64,000 nucleotides of DNA from Dryococelus australis (taxonomy: Eukaryota > Arthropoda > Insecta > Phasmatodea > Phasmatidae), in NCBI GenBank assembly GCA_029891345.1, contig CM056994.1, positions 225,114,991 through 225,178,990 on the forward strand, given 5' to 3'. The notes below the pieces were generated by a model. It had not been told where the DNA came from. It worked only from the letters and a program-made list of their open reading frames with translations, and searched no databases. Numbering within the stretch: position 1 is the stretch's first letter; the number at the start of each line of letters is the position of its first letter. Position numbers and translations under genes: made by a program. Below, in pieces: positions 54,491 to 64,000 of the stretch.

Positions 54491-54970
54491 ATACAAATCT
54501 CTATGTATAAAATTGAGTGTCCTGACTGACTAGTTCATCAACGCACAGCCCAAACCACTGGATTTAAAAACCATGAAAATTAAGCGATGGCTTTCTCTTA
54601 GGGTGCAGGCACCCAATAAGGAAGGGATTTTCGAAATTCGATTCCTACGAGGGCGAAAAGGGGTAAAGTATGTTTCCAAAGACTCCTCAGTAACTGTTTA
54701 CCTGATAAGATACCGGCGTGGTCTTAGCATCAAAATGCACATACCTAAAAATTAATGTTAAGTTATATTAGTGAGCGCAAAAAAAAAAAAGGGATAACAT
54801 TTGTTTCCAAGACTCCTTATGCTCCTTATGCTCTTTACTTCAATAGACTGTTTATACGAATGCTTTAAACATTTTTTAAAGGATATTTTTTTATTCAACT
54901 TCTAAGGGGGCGAGAAGAGGTAAAATATGTTTTCGAGGACTCAGCAATAGTTCACAAACCCAATGAAATA
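54490..54970 (+). repeat. dispersed repeat of unknown class, two partial copies
   Basis: GAGTGTCCTGACTGACTAGT, CATCAACGCACAGCCCAAAC, then AAATTCGATTCCTACGAGGG is a word order I recall from a widespread arthropod repeat. A second partial copy (GGGGGCGAGAAGAGGTAAAA) follows at about 54905. No coding content; the 60-codon frame at 54573 is chance. Confidence 0.5.
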
Positions 54971-55359
54971 TCGTTATGCTACGCTGTCCGTGCCTGGAAT
55001 TTAAATTTGTAATCTTATTAGTGTTGTGGCAGATAGACATCAAACAGAGGTTTTACTGCACATTTGGGGATACTAAATGTCTTCTCCCTGCGCGGCGGCT
55101 GCTTAAATTTTATCTGGCATATGGAATAACTATGTTTACGAATATATGTAGATAATTTTTTAGGTAAAAAAAATAAAGACTCTCTTACTAAATGTGTTTC
55201 CTTATTTACTCAGTTTTCACATCATTAAAGCTAGTTTTTTTTAATAAACATTGAAATATTTTAGGCATTTTATTTGCGTTGTTTTGAAATAATAATCACC
55301 ATGCTATCATATAGAATTTTTTAAAATATATTGAAAATTCAGTGGAAATACATTCCATC

Positions 55360-55360
<1 letters not shown>

Positions 55361-55393
<33 letters not shown>
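55361..55393. repeat. (CT)n microsatellite
   Basis: About 16 CT units. Confidence 0.97.
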
Positions 55394-55394
<1 letters not shown>

Positions 55395-55464
55395 AAATTA
55401 ATTCTCATTTAGGCACTCGTTTTTATAATTGTTTCAATCAAAATGCCTTGTGATGTCACATCAA

Positions 55465-55468
<4 letters not shown>

Positions 55469-55527
<59 letters not shown>
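55469..55527. repeat. (TA)n microsatellite
   Basis: About 29 TA units; the frame translating it as (YI)n is not a gene. Confidence 0.98.
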
Positions 55528-55529
<2 letters not shown>

Positions 55530-56114
55530 GAGTTTCGTGAAAACTAAACTTTATCCCTTTTCAGCCTATTTAAAAGTGAATTTTGATAAATCCTTTAATC
55601 GGCTTACGGAATTTGAAATGTGTAGTATTTTGAAACAGGAAGCACGCCAATATCTCGGTAGGTTTCAGAGCTGTTGGATACTCATAGAAAAATATTTTGC
55701 CAAAATATATTTTACCCATATTAATATTTTAATTATTGATTCTCGAAAATTCTGAGATCAGGTTTTAAGCATTTTGTGTGTGACGTTTATAAGTAAGAAG
55801 CACCATGATGTCACGTAGGGAAAAAAAAGAGATACTGAAAATTATCTGATAATGTCTAATAATATAATACTTGAATTACTTGTCAGAATCCTGGTAAACT
55901 ACTTCTATGTAGAATTTTTAAGAAAGAAAATCATTAAATATATTATTATATTATGCACACGTGATAATTTATTCTCAAGTAAACGCTTCATTTTTCAAAT
56001 GTGAACCCAACTTTAGGTTTTTAGTAGTATTGGTCTTACATGGTAGCTGCTGTGATCACACCACGGCAACGGTGTGTTGGGCAGAGACGTTGACAGGTCG
56101 CCGGTGTATTTCAG

Positions 56115-56293
56115 CTCTGCGGTTGTGCGGGAGGATGGGGGCGAGGTGCAGGAGCAGTTCACTTGCCCGCAATGCAGGCGCAAGTTCGTGGAGCCACGCG
56201 TGCTGCCCTGCCTGCACACCTTCTGCACTCCGTGCCTGCAGCAGCTGGAGGACAGCGGCCCGTGGACCGCCAGCCAGTCGCACTCAGACATCT
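56115..56293 (+). CDS. TRIM-family gene, RING-finger exon
   Basis: The acceptor GTATTTCAG ends at 56114 and the donor GTGAGT starts at 56294. The frame carries SSAVVREDGGEVQEQFTCPQ then CRRKFVEPRVLPCLHTFCTP and CLQQLEDSGPWTASQSHSDI. C-P-Q-C...P-C-L-H-T-F-C-x-x-C is the first two-thirds of a C3HC4 RING; the last Cys pair should be on the next exon. RPRLLPCLHTFC-type text is usual in TRIM proteins, TRIM45 being the closest I remember, with a long insert before the last Cys pair. The product would be an E3 ubiquitin ligase. Ends in phase 1. The next exon was not found in the window. Minus-strand and other + frames here are shadows. Confidence 0.82.
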
Positions 56294-56317
56294 GTGAGTC
56301 TTACTCCACGTCACAAT

Positions 56318-56665
56318 AAAGCCAGTATTCACCGCAAACTGAGAAAGACTTGCTTAGCATCTGCTTGTATTCACATTGTGTATTTTTCACCCTTATGTAA
56401 AATTAATATTGTCATGGATCTAATCACTTTGTTCATCCGTCTGTTAAAGTAAAATTTTAAATAGTATAAAAGTACATTTTATTTACAAACTTGCTGACTT
56501 TTACACTTATGTACATTAAAAACCGAAAGCAAAATAAATCAGTATTCACAATTGTCAACATAAGAATTTTAATTCAATGTTAAAAATGAACTGCTAGATA
56601 CCAACTTAACTGACCACATGTCAGCCAGTGTGCCCATTAACATATACGTAGGTAGGTTCATTGAC
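56318..56665. mobile_element. diverged MITE related to long-subfamily copy 4
   Basis: Starts AAAGCCAGTATTCACCG and shares with 47665-47820 TTGTGTATT, TATGTAAAATTAA, ATTGTC, TAATCACTTT and the CTTGCTGACTTTTACA/CTGCTAATTTTTACA word. The termini are worn. Confidence 0.5.
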
Positions 56666-57389
56666 TCTTTTCAAAGGTTGTATTCTGTACTGCTTAGTTT
56701 AATCGTGTTACCGAACCACTGAGAAGATAAGTGTACAAAGATGAAATAGTGTGGTGGTTCCTTAGACGATGATTGGCCGCACGAGGCGCTGGGAACAATA
56801 CTTGCCTCTGATTGGCTCTTCTTTATGAGTCCTTTCAAAGGACAGACACACTTTCTTATCAAAATTTACCTATACTCTTTCTGGGCAATGCGGGAGTATA
56901 AGAATTTTCATTCCCTTTTCCGGTTAATTCCCCCTTCCTGTCTTTTGGTCTTTCGCTTCCTGTCGGTACCACGTAATTTTTCCATCTCATTGATTTCGTT
57001 TTATTATGTGACCATCCAGGTAGTCTAGAGTTGTGGTGAAGTGTAATTAACCTGCCATCCACTCAGTTCTCCACACTTCCCGGAATCTTTTCTACTTTAT
57101 ATCTATGCAATTATAAAGCATTACTAACTATTTGACTAATTAACTGATATTCTAGATTCGATTCAATCCCTCGGTATCGACATCCAGCGAATAAGGGTGC
57201 CTCCGGACATCTTATCAATCCCCTCTCCTGTATAAAGTCTTCACTCATGATTGTTGCCTAAATCGTGTTCCATTTCCATTGCCTTGGTCTTCTATTGCTC
57301 TGTTCTGTCAATTCCTTGTTCAGCGCAGTGTCGTTATGTTTGTAATGTGTTATCTTCAGTTCGCCATGGTGGGGAGCAAGGGCCCCCTC
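56666..57389. other. intron sequence, no gene
   Basis: Contains two GATTGGC CCAAT-type words near 56770-56820. No coding signal. Confidence 0.4.
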
Positions 57390-57569
57390 CCCCCAACTTA
57401 TCAGTTGCCTGCTGATAATTCCTTTTAATGTTTCCTTCGACTTTCTTTGTGTTATCCCCAGGATTAGTTACCTATGAGTTATCCCCGCTCTCACATTTTG
57501 GTTGCTATGGCGGTTTTACACTCTCAGTTCCAGGGGTAAGATAATTCATGTAGAATTATCTGTTTCCTC

Positions 57570-60560
57570 TTATTGATGATTCATCAATAACCACCCAACA
57601 AATTCCTATACTCTATTGAAAACTTCCTTTCCAGATTCTCCAATATATTTCGCTGTCTTTTTTTTATTTTCAGATAATATATTTTTGTGATTAGCTACTC
57701 TTCTATTTGCGGTATTCTTTGCAACTCCATTCTAATGTCTTCAATCTTTGAGCATTCCAGAATCACATGCTGGACAGTATCTTAAACTCTAAAGAACGAG
57801 AGTCCTTTAATTTAAATCCATGTAACTTAGCTTTGAAGTTTTTGTGTCCTGTTATTGTCTAAGATATTACTTTTATGTTATATAATATTAATTATTACAA
57901 TTATTATAATCATTATAATTAGTTGTAATCCAATAGGGGCGATATATTTTCTTAATATCCAAAAATATGCTATACGTGACCTTCATTTTACCTACCTATC
58001 AAATTTCTCCTGCCAGGTTTCAAGGGATGCTCTCTCTTTTCTTTCTTGCCAAAGATACTGACCTGACATTCGTTTCTTTCAGCAGTGAGCCTCTTTCTTC
58101 TACCATGATATCAATTGAAATCATTCCTGCAATTACTTTCAGGGCCTCGATATAAGTCATTCTCTATGCCTTTATTATTGCTAGTTAGGCTGCTCTTTGT
58201 GCTTTCAGTAATAGTCTCTTTGTATGTACCAATCTGGCATTGAGGTAGCAGACACATACTTCATATAATGCAATTCCTAAGAATACAACCTTATAGAATG
58301 TGTTCATTCTCTTGAAACCCAAGCGCTACTAAGATGTTGTAGACACTGCTCTGATTCACACGAAGAGACTCACTGCTTTATCCATGAGGTATACAATGTG
58401 GTCTTGAAATCGAAGCCTACTATGAAGTATAGCTCCAAGATGCTTGGCTTTCTTTTCCAATTTAACACATATTCCCTTAAATATTTTGACTGAGGATTTC
58501 TGTAGACACCACTTACATAATTATTGGATTAGTTTTCTATACTAAGAACTCAATTTAACATTATTTCCCCAGTCATCTACCTCATTATCGAATTCTCTGC
58601 TAATATCTAAGATTATGCGAAAGACATAAGTTTCCTTCGACGTTTTGATTTTTCTGACAATATCTAACGATGCCCTTTCAGTTTTTCTTCTTTCCGAAAG
58701 CCATATTGTTTGTTATGTAATCCTTGTGTCGTCTCTCAGAAAGATAGCAGTCTCACAATGATTAGTTTTCCAACAGTTCCCCTAATAACGTTAATGGTCT
58801 GTAGAATTTGGCTTTCGTGGAGTTTTTGTCCCCTACTTTACACAGAATCTTGAGAAGTCCATGTTTCCATACCCATGAAAAACATCCTTGACCTAGGCTT
58901 AGTTTCGCCTATTATGCAGAAATTGTTCTTTTTTGTGTAATAATTTCAGTTTCACAGGCATTATTGGAAAGTTTTTACTGTAGAAAATTTACAATTTACT
59001 AGTTCTATATTATTTTGTATCTAATTTTCGCAGTGTTTCCCTACGGGAAAAAAGGCAGGAACTTATTGCATATATATATATACTCCTGACATTTTACAAC
59101 ATGTAGATAACACACAATTAAAATTGCACAAGAAAATATCAAACAACTCGTAAAATTAAAATTTTCTATAATCGTATATTGTCATTATGAATACGAAACT
59201 ATGACGCGAAAGCGAAGAATTTCTGCCAAAGGAGTGAAACCAAACCTTAATAATAGATCATCATGGTGAATCCATAGATAGACTCTCTTCAAGATCTCTG
59301 GTTCGATTGCATTGTGTCTTTATACCGTGTTGTTTTTCATTTCCTTCATGATTTTATCCAACGCTTCCATCGTGCAATTCATCTATACAGCATCACTTGT
59401 TTTCATGAGTCACTGTTTCTCTGTCCAAACTATCATCTGGCAGTATGCATTCTTGCTAGGCTCTTCATGTAATAGTTACATTCTGACTTGTTTGCAAGAA
59501 TTTTATGCACCAGACCACCGGGATCTTCATTTTTTTTTTGTCAAGAAGTTCCTGCTTGACTCGTTTTTCTTCTTTAGAAGTCTTCCTTGTTTTACACTGT
59601 TCTTCTATCATTTTAAGACTCAGTGCAGGTGTTCTACAGTTCTTCATAAGATTTCGAGATTTCTCACTCTCTTCCTCATTTCTTCTCACTCCTCGTCCCA
59701 CCATTTGTTTAGTGGGACTCCCAGTATAGATGTTCTTAAGATATCACTACAGATATATTGAATAAACTTCGTGATTTTTTCATTTCAGGTATGCAGATAT
59801 TCTGAGCGTTTGTCTCGGTACCTTTGCATATTCTTCAACAGTACTTCATCGAATCTCTTTCCGTCTGTACTCCGATTGATGTATTGTTGTTATAGGACCT
59901 GAGATCCTTGGGGGCCTGGAACAAAGTTCAAATCAAACCCAATTATTCGGTGATCAATGGTCAAATCGTCAGTCACTGTCCAGTCCATAACCAGTCTGGC
60001 TGCCTTGCTTGGTATAATTGTCACTCCCAAATGTGACTCTGTGTCACGTGATAGGTATACAAATGTGGGGATGGTATCAGGTTCGTAGGTGACATGGAGG
60101 TCGTTCGCCAAAAGATAGCTATCGATCATCATGCTGTGCTCACCTCTTTCTGTTGCTAGTACTGTCTGGATTTCGCAATCACATATGTGCCGATAATAAG
60201 TCGCTCCCTTCGCAGTACTAGAGACCACATATCCCACTTTTCCTAATGGACTCGAGTATCATTAGAGTATTGGAAGTAGAGAGATGCCAAATAGTATAAT
60301 TTCTCGTTGTTGCTGATGATTATACAAATGATCTGACATAAAACTATCCAAAGTCATAGAGTCCTTATATTGTGCTTGACTCCACATTCCTGACCAACAG
60401 CTGTTTCTGGCTGAGATTACATTTCCAGGTAATCCAATAATGTATCCTCTTAAATAATATGGTTCTTGAATTGGAATCAGGTCAATTTCTCTTTCGTTGG
60501 TGATGACCGCTCTCAGGCCTTGTAACAGCACTTTATCACAGGTTTATTTGTCCTATTCTT
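57570..60560 (-). pseudogene. LINE ORF2: endonuclease and reverse transcriptase
   Basis: The endonuclease start LLQGLRAVITNEREIDLIPI then QEPYYLRGYIIGLPGN (60400-60530) matches the APE-type domain entry. Then LLANDLHVTYEPDTIPTFVY and MDWTVTDDLTIDHRIIGFDL (59900-60130), with DHR as the catalytic end motif. The RT part near 58640-58830 has AKFYRPLTLLGELLE (K-x-x-x-YRPI-x-LL). Downstream are EALKVIAGMISIDIMVEE (58060-58140) and DTVQHVILECSKIEDIRMEL (57720-57790), the C-terminal Cys/His end. About 1,000 codons in all; many frameshifts and stops. The FADD catalytic box could not be read. Confidence 0.82.
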
Positions 60561-60639
60561 ATTTTAGTTAGGGCTATAATTCAATTCCATACTCAGTTAT
60601 TTCTAGTTCTATTGAGAAAGCCTTTTCATAGCGTCGACA

Positions 60640-61990
60640 CTTAGAATTCACTCAATGAGTGTGCTACTTTTGATCTTTTATGTAATTAATGTACAGGATT
60701 ATCCTTGTTACCTTTTTTTATCACTGTCGGAAAATGTATTGTCCTCTAATACACGTGTGAAGCATCTCTCAGTAACTTTACATTGCTTTTTTTGTGCCCA
60801 TGTTGTTGACATTTGAGGCACCGCAGTGGAATCAGAAAGCCCCGAATTTTGCAAGCTGCATATCCAATGCAAGACGTTTCATGTCGTATCAGAATATGTC
60901 TGAATTTACACGGCCCTTTATTCACTATTATCAGTTTCTTTATTTAGTTCTTTTAAAAGTCGAACAGTTGTTCCCTTCAAAAATTTTCCTTGTTGACACC
61001 TTTATTCCTAAAATTCTGCTACTAGATTTTTGACAATAGGTCATTATTGTTCTCCTTCATCAGTACATCATAAAAGTGTACCTTGAGGCATTTCTTCCCA
61101 GGCTCATCTATTCATAGTCCAAGTTCGTAGAACCTCTCACTGGTCTTTATCTTATTCATGGTTGGTTCATTTCCAGACCTTACTCTTCGGAAGTGTTTTC
61201 TTCTGCTGGATATACTTTTGTGTAATTTTCTTTTTAGTCTCTTTACTACTTTGGCCATCATTGTCAGGATATGCTTGTATCACTTTTTTGGGGGATTTAC
61301 TTCCTGTGCAGTTTTCTTTACCGATTTTATTACATGGGGAAAAGGTCGGTTTTGGTTTTCTTCTTCTTCATCCATTTTTATGGCTACCTTCAGACAGTGC
61401 TTCAGGCCTATTGCAAATCCTTTTAATTGGGCATTTATTACCAGGGATCTGTCCAAGCATGATTTTATTTGATAACATTTTGGGAGGATGTAGTCCATTT
61501 TCTTTATTAACTTTTTTCTTCTCTAGTGTGCAACAGTCCAAAAGCTTGATGAGAAGAGCGCATACTTATGCTCCGATCTTCTCAAGGGCACCATCCATTT
61601 CGACACTTGAAACTGCTCCAAGTCCTGAACTTTTAATCCTGTGGGTATTTATTCCCTTTATAGATCTCCATTAATGCTTTTAATATATTTTCTAATGGTT
61701 ATCCTTGAATCAGAATAAAATCCACTTTCATCCCATTCAGTGTATCAGAACTAGGTTTCCACAGTTATTTCCAGTTGATTTCTAAGTCCAGAATCAGGTT
61801 TAAGGCATATATAGCTTTTTAGTTGCTTATCTGAGAAGGCTAACTTCAGTAGCTCTTTTTGTGTGTCTTTATGTTTGTGATGCCACTTATTGGCATGCTA
61901 ATTTGTGAATGCTGCCCACCATCTTGTTTACTCAGCGTCACAGTCAAGCTAAATCAACACACACACATATAACTAACAAATTTTATGTCC
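60640..61990 (-). pseudogene. LINE ORF1 (gag-like) with zinc knuckle
   Basis: Near 60790-60890 the minus strand reads CIGYAACKIRGFLIPLRCLK then CQQHGHKKSN, the RCFKCQxxGH zinc knuckle. Upstream, 61280-61498 holds a charged frame (AIKMDEEEENQNRPFPHVIK). Plus-strand frames at 61158-61674 are antisense shadows. Confidence 0.65.
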
Positions 61991-62000
61991 AGTAAAATTA

Positions 62001-64000
62001 ACAGTGTGCATTCTTGGCACATACTTCGTATAAACAGTGGCCTTTGGCCACAAAAAGGCCGGGGCCCTAGGCCCACGACCGACACTACTTTCTTCTATTA
62101 ATCGTCCTGTTCGATGTTTCGTTTCTGTACTCTTCACTATTTTGTGTTAGTACTTTGGATGTCCAAAATATTCGCTGTCATTCCCAGGCCAGCAGCATTG
62201 CTAACGCGGCCGGCAAGTCGCTGACGATGTGTCAGCAGCCCTCATCCCCTACTTTGTCGACTGGAAGCAAGCTGCTCGCCTCCGTGAAGACGCCGGCTAT
62301 TCGATAATTGCATAAACATTCATACATTCGTTCTGTTTGGCCTCCGAAAATAAATTCTCCTCTGATTGTATACTGCATGCTGGAAGTGAACCCTATTGGC
62401 TGGCGAGCAGGTTACTAGGCGCTGATTGGCGAACGGCATTCTAGCCGTTTGCTGGCAAGTGACGCCATTTTGCTGACGTGAGCGGGTCAAGCTCACAGAA
62501 TAAGCAGCTGTTTAACTTCTGAATTCTTACACACTTTAAGAACGGACACTATTTATTTATCATAGCGAACCTTGAAAACCAATTTCACTTTCACAAACTA
62601 GGGTGAATTGTGTGAAAACAAGAATGGAATTCTCATTCATTACTGTTCTTAACAGTTTATTCGCCTATCCTTGTGTAATTGTGTGGTTCTAATATTACAG
62701 ATATTTCAAAACCATAAGGTTTGCAAATAAAATGTGGTTTCCACTATGTCTACTAAATGTCTTCTGCTAGGAAGTAAACTATGTGGCATTTCTTGTTCTG
62801 CATGTAAATAGCCATTAGCCATTTTCTCTCTGATGTGTGTGAACGTTCCTAAAATTCCACAGGAATGTTGTTTGAAATTCAGTCCCACATTGTTACATAT
62901 GAGCATTGCCCACCTTCGTTATAATCTGCGCAGCTGCCGACCATCCCACACTCAACCTTCACAATGTGCACGAGTCTGACATCAGATATATTAACAGCTC
63001 CATGTTGTTAGTGGCTGTGGCGAAGCCAACATGAATGAAATTAGACGAGTCTTGGCATCATGGGAAGGCAGCTACCCATTGGGCACATCTGTTTTTTCAA
63101 GCCAGCTGAGGGATAAGTTGAGTGAGGTGGAGTTGGAAATGAAAAATTAGGAATTAAATTGGAGACCCTTGAGGAAAACCGTACCATATCGTTGTCTGCT
63201 ACACCACACACACGAGGATCTCAGTCCGAGGATTCTTGTCCGCTGGGGCCTGGAATCGAGCCTTCGGGCCACGGCGATTGGCCAGTCCCACCATGAATCT
63301 CATCACACCGTTTCTCATTGCTTTTAGTTTCGGCGCATGCATCGATAATCACCTTCACTAACTTCACTCATTTTTATTTTTTCAATTATTTCTTTAATGT
63401 CTTTATTTTGTGGGATTAGTAAGTAATTGAAAATTATCGAATACTAACCGTCGTCACATTTTTCGGATGTTTGCATTCTTGTTGTCTCTATTATGTTTCC
63501 CTATTACTGTCAAAATAATGTATCTGTTAATACCTTGCTCCTGTCCATTTTATCTGCAAAGCTTTTATACATCCCTGCAGTGTATTTACTGTAGTGATGC
63601 AGATGAAATTCTGAATAATATACCTGTCTTTCCTTTCTCAGCATTATTATGGTTTCTATGTAATCGTAGCATTATTAAAATAAAATTTTAGGTATTCTAT
63701 TTAGACAAAGCCAGTTGTTTACAGCAAATGACGTTTTACCATAAAAAATATATGTCCGTATTCGACACAATAATTTTGCTCGTTGCTCTGTTGCATTAAC
63801 AAAGGCACATGTAGCTAGTAATGCAAGTAAGTGCAGAGAACTCGATCACGAAGTCGCGCGCCTTCACGAGTCTCAGTGCCACGCCATTCTCCGCGCAGCT
63901 TAGGAAGCCACACGAGCACACTCGTGTTCCACTGAGTGATGTTTTGGTTTGCTCAGCACTTCTCGCTTCTGCGGAAACCCTACAAATTCGTGGCAGTTAC
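62001..64000. other. no supported gene; possible SINE near 63040-63300
   Basis: 62040-62300 and 63830-63990 are GC-richer. A GGCTCGATTCCAGGCC word (minus strand, about 63250-63265) resembles a tRNA B box and could mark a SINE. An acceptor-like CATTCCCAG at 62188 does not give an in-phase continuation of the TRIM exon. Two GATTGGC/ATTGGCTG words lie at 62394-62430. Confidence 0.4.

Larger units (their letters stand above)
57390..62000 (-). mobile_element. non-LTR retrotransposon, R1/LOA-like, near full length
   Basis: ORF1- and ORF2-type remnants follow each other on the minus strand, with a 3' untranslated part down to about 57390. The size of about 4.6 kb fits. It lies in antisense orientation in the TRIM gene's downstream intron. 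The 5' end is not precisely located. Confidence 0.75.

Noticed and set aside
61158-61674. Plus-strand frames of 104 and 170 codons with membrane-like composition.
   Set aside because: Antisense to the LINE ORF1 region; hydrophobicity is a product of the complement of lysine/glutamate-rich coding.
62180-62310. Possible next TRIM exon (acceptor at 62188, GC-rich).
   Set aside because: In the phase left by 56293 it meets a stop after five codons and shows no RING Cys pair.

Overview
This window is eukaryotic nuclear DNA, most likely from an insect with a large, AT-rich, transposon-laden genome. The evidence is spliced coding exons with GT/AG borders, arthropod-style TATA plus TCAGT-type initiator promoters, several IS630/Tc1/mariner and hAT elements, an R1/LOA-like LINE, tRNA- and 5S-derived SINEs, and three Polinton (Maverick)-type elements. 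I cannot name the species. There is no bacterial operon, CRISPR array, rRNA operon or convincing functional tRNA gene.

One host gene can be supported: a TRIM-family (RING finger) E3 ubiquitin ligase on the + strand. A CpG-rich probable 5' UTR exon ends at 20841. The start-codon exon is 52645-52838 and the RING exon is 56115-56293; these two join in phase. The gene continues beyond the window. Its first intron would be about 32 kb and is packed with mobile DNA. Linking the first exon to the other two is inference.

Layout: 1-480 end of a pogo/Tigger-like transposase; 1417-3820 a 2.4 kb element with ~0.5 kb inverted repeats around one intact zinc-binding ORF; 3955-4188 a MITE; 4548-17289 a complete-length but gene-dead Polinton (E1) with perfect 6-bp target duplication, carrying recognisable capsid, penton, PLA2-like, protease, integrase, ATPase and protein-primed DNA polymerase pseudogenes; 17501-19478 an IS630-like element holding a hAT-type MITE; 19859-20096 a second MITE; ~20500-20841 host exon 1; 22370-24872 Tc1 and IS630 elements; 24873-30727 mostly unassigned, with a Polinton-terminus scrap and a minisatellite; 30728-37390 a Tc1 element split by a hAT, a 4.27 kb Polinton-like element (E3) and a MITE; 37890-38905 another IS630 pseudogene; 39687-49560 a SINE split by a 9.65 kb palindromic Polinton derivative (E2) with polymerase segments at both ends in opposite orientation; 50200-51803 Tc1 scrap and a hairpin-like IS630 derivative; 52645-56293 host exons 2 and 3 with a 5S-type SINE between; 57390-62000 a minus-strand LINE; 62000-64000 unassigned.

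Most element genes are dead. The exceptions with long open frames are the zinc-binding ORF at 2100-3017 and the orphan ORFs at 34173-35488 and 42662-43126. In E1 the gene set implies a virion-forming, protein-primed, integrating DNA element. E2 and E3 lack most of that set and look like deletion or rearrangement derivatives.
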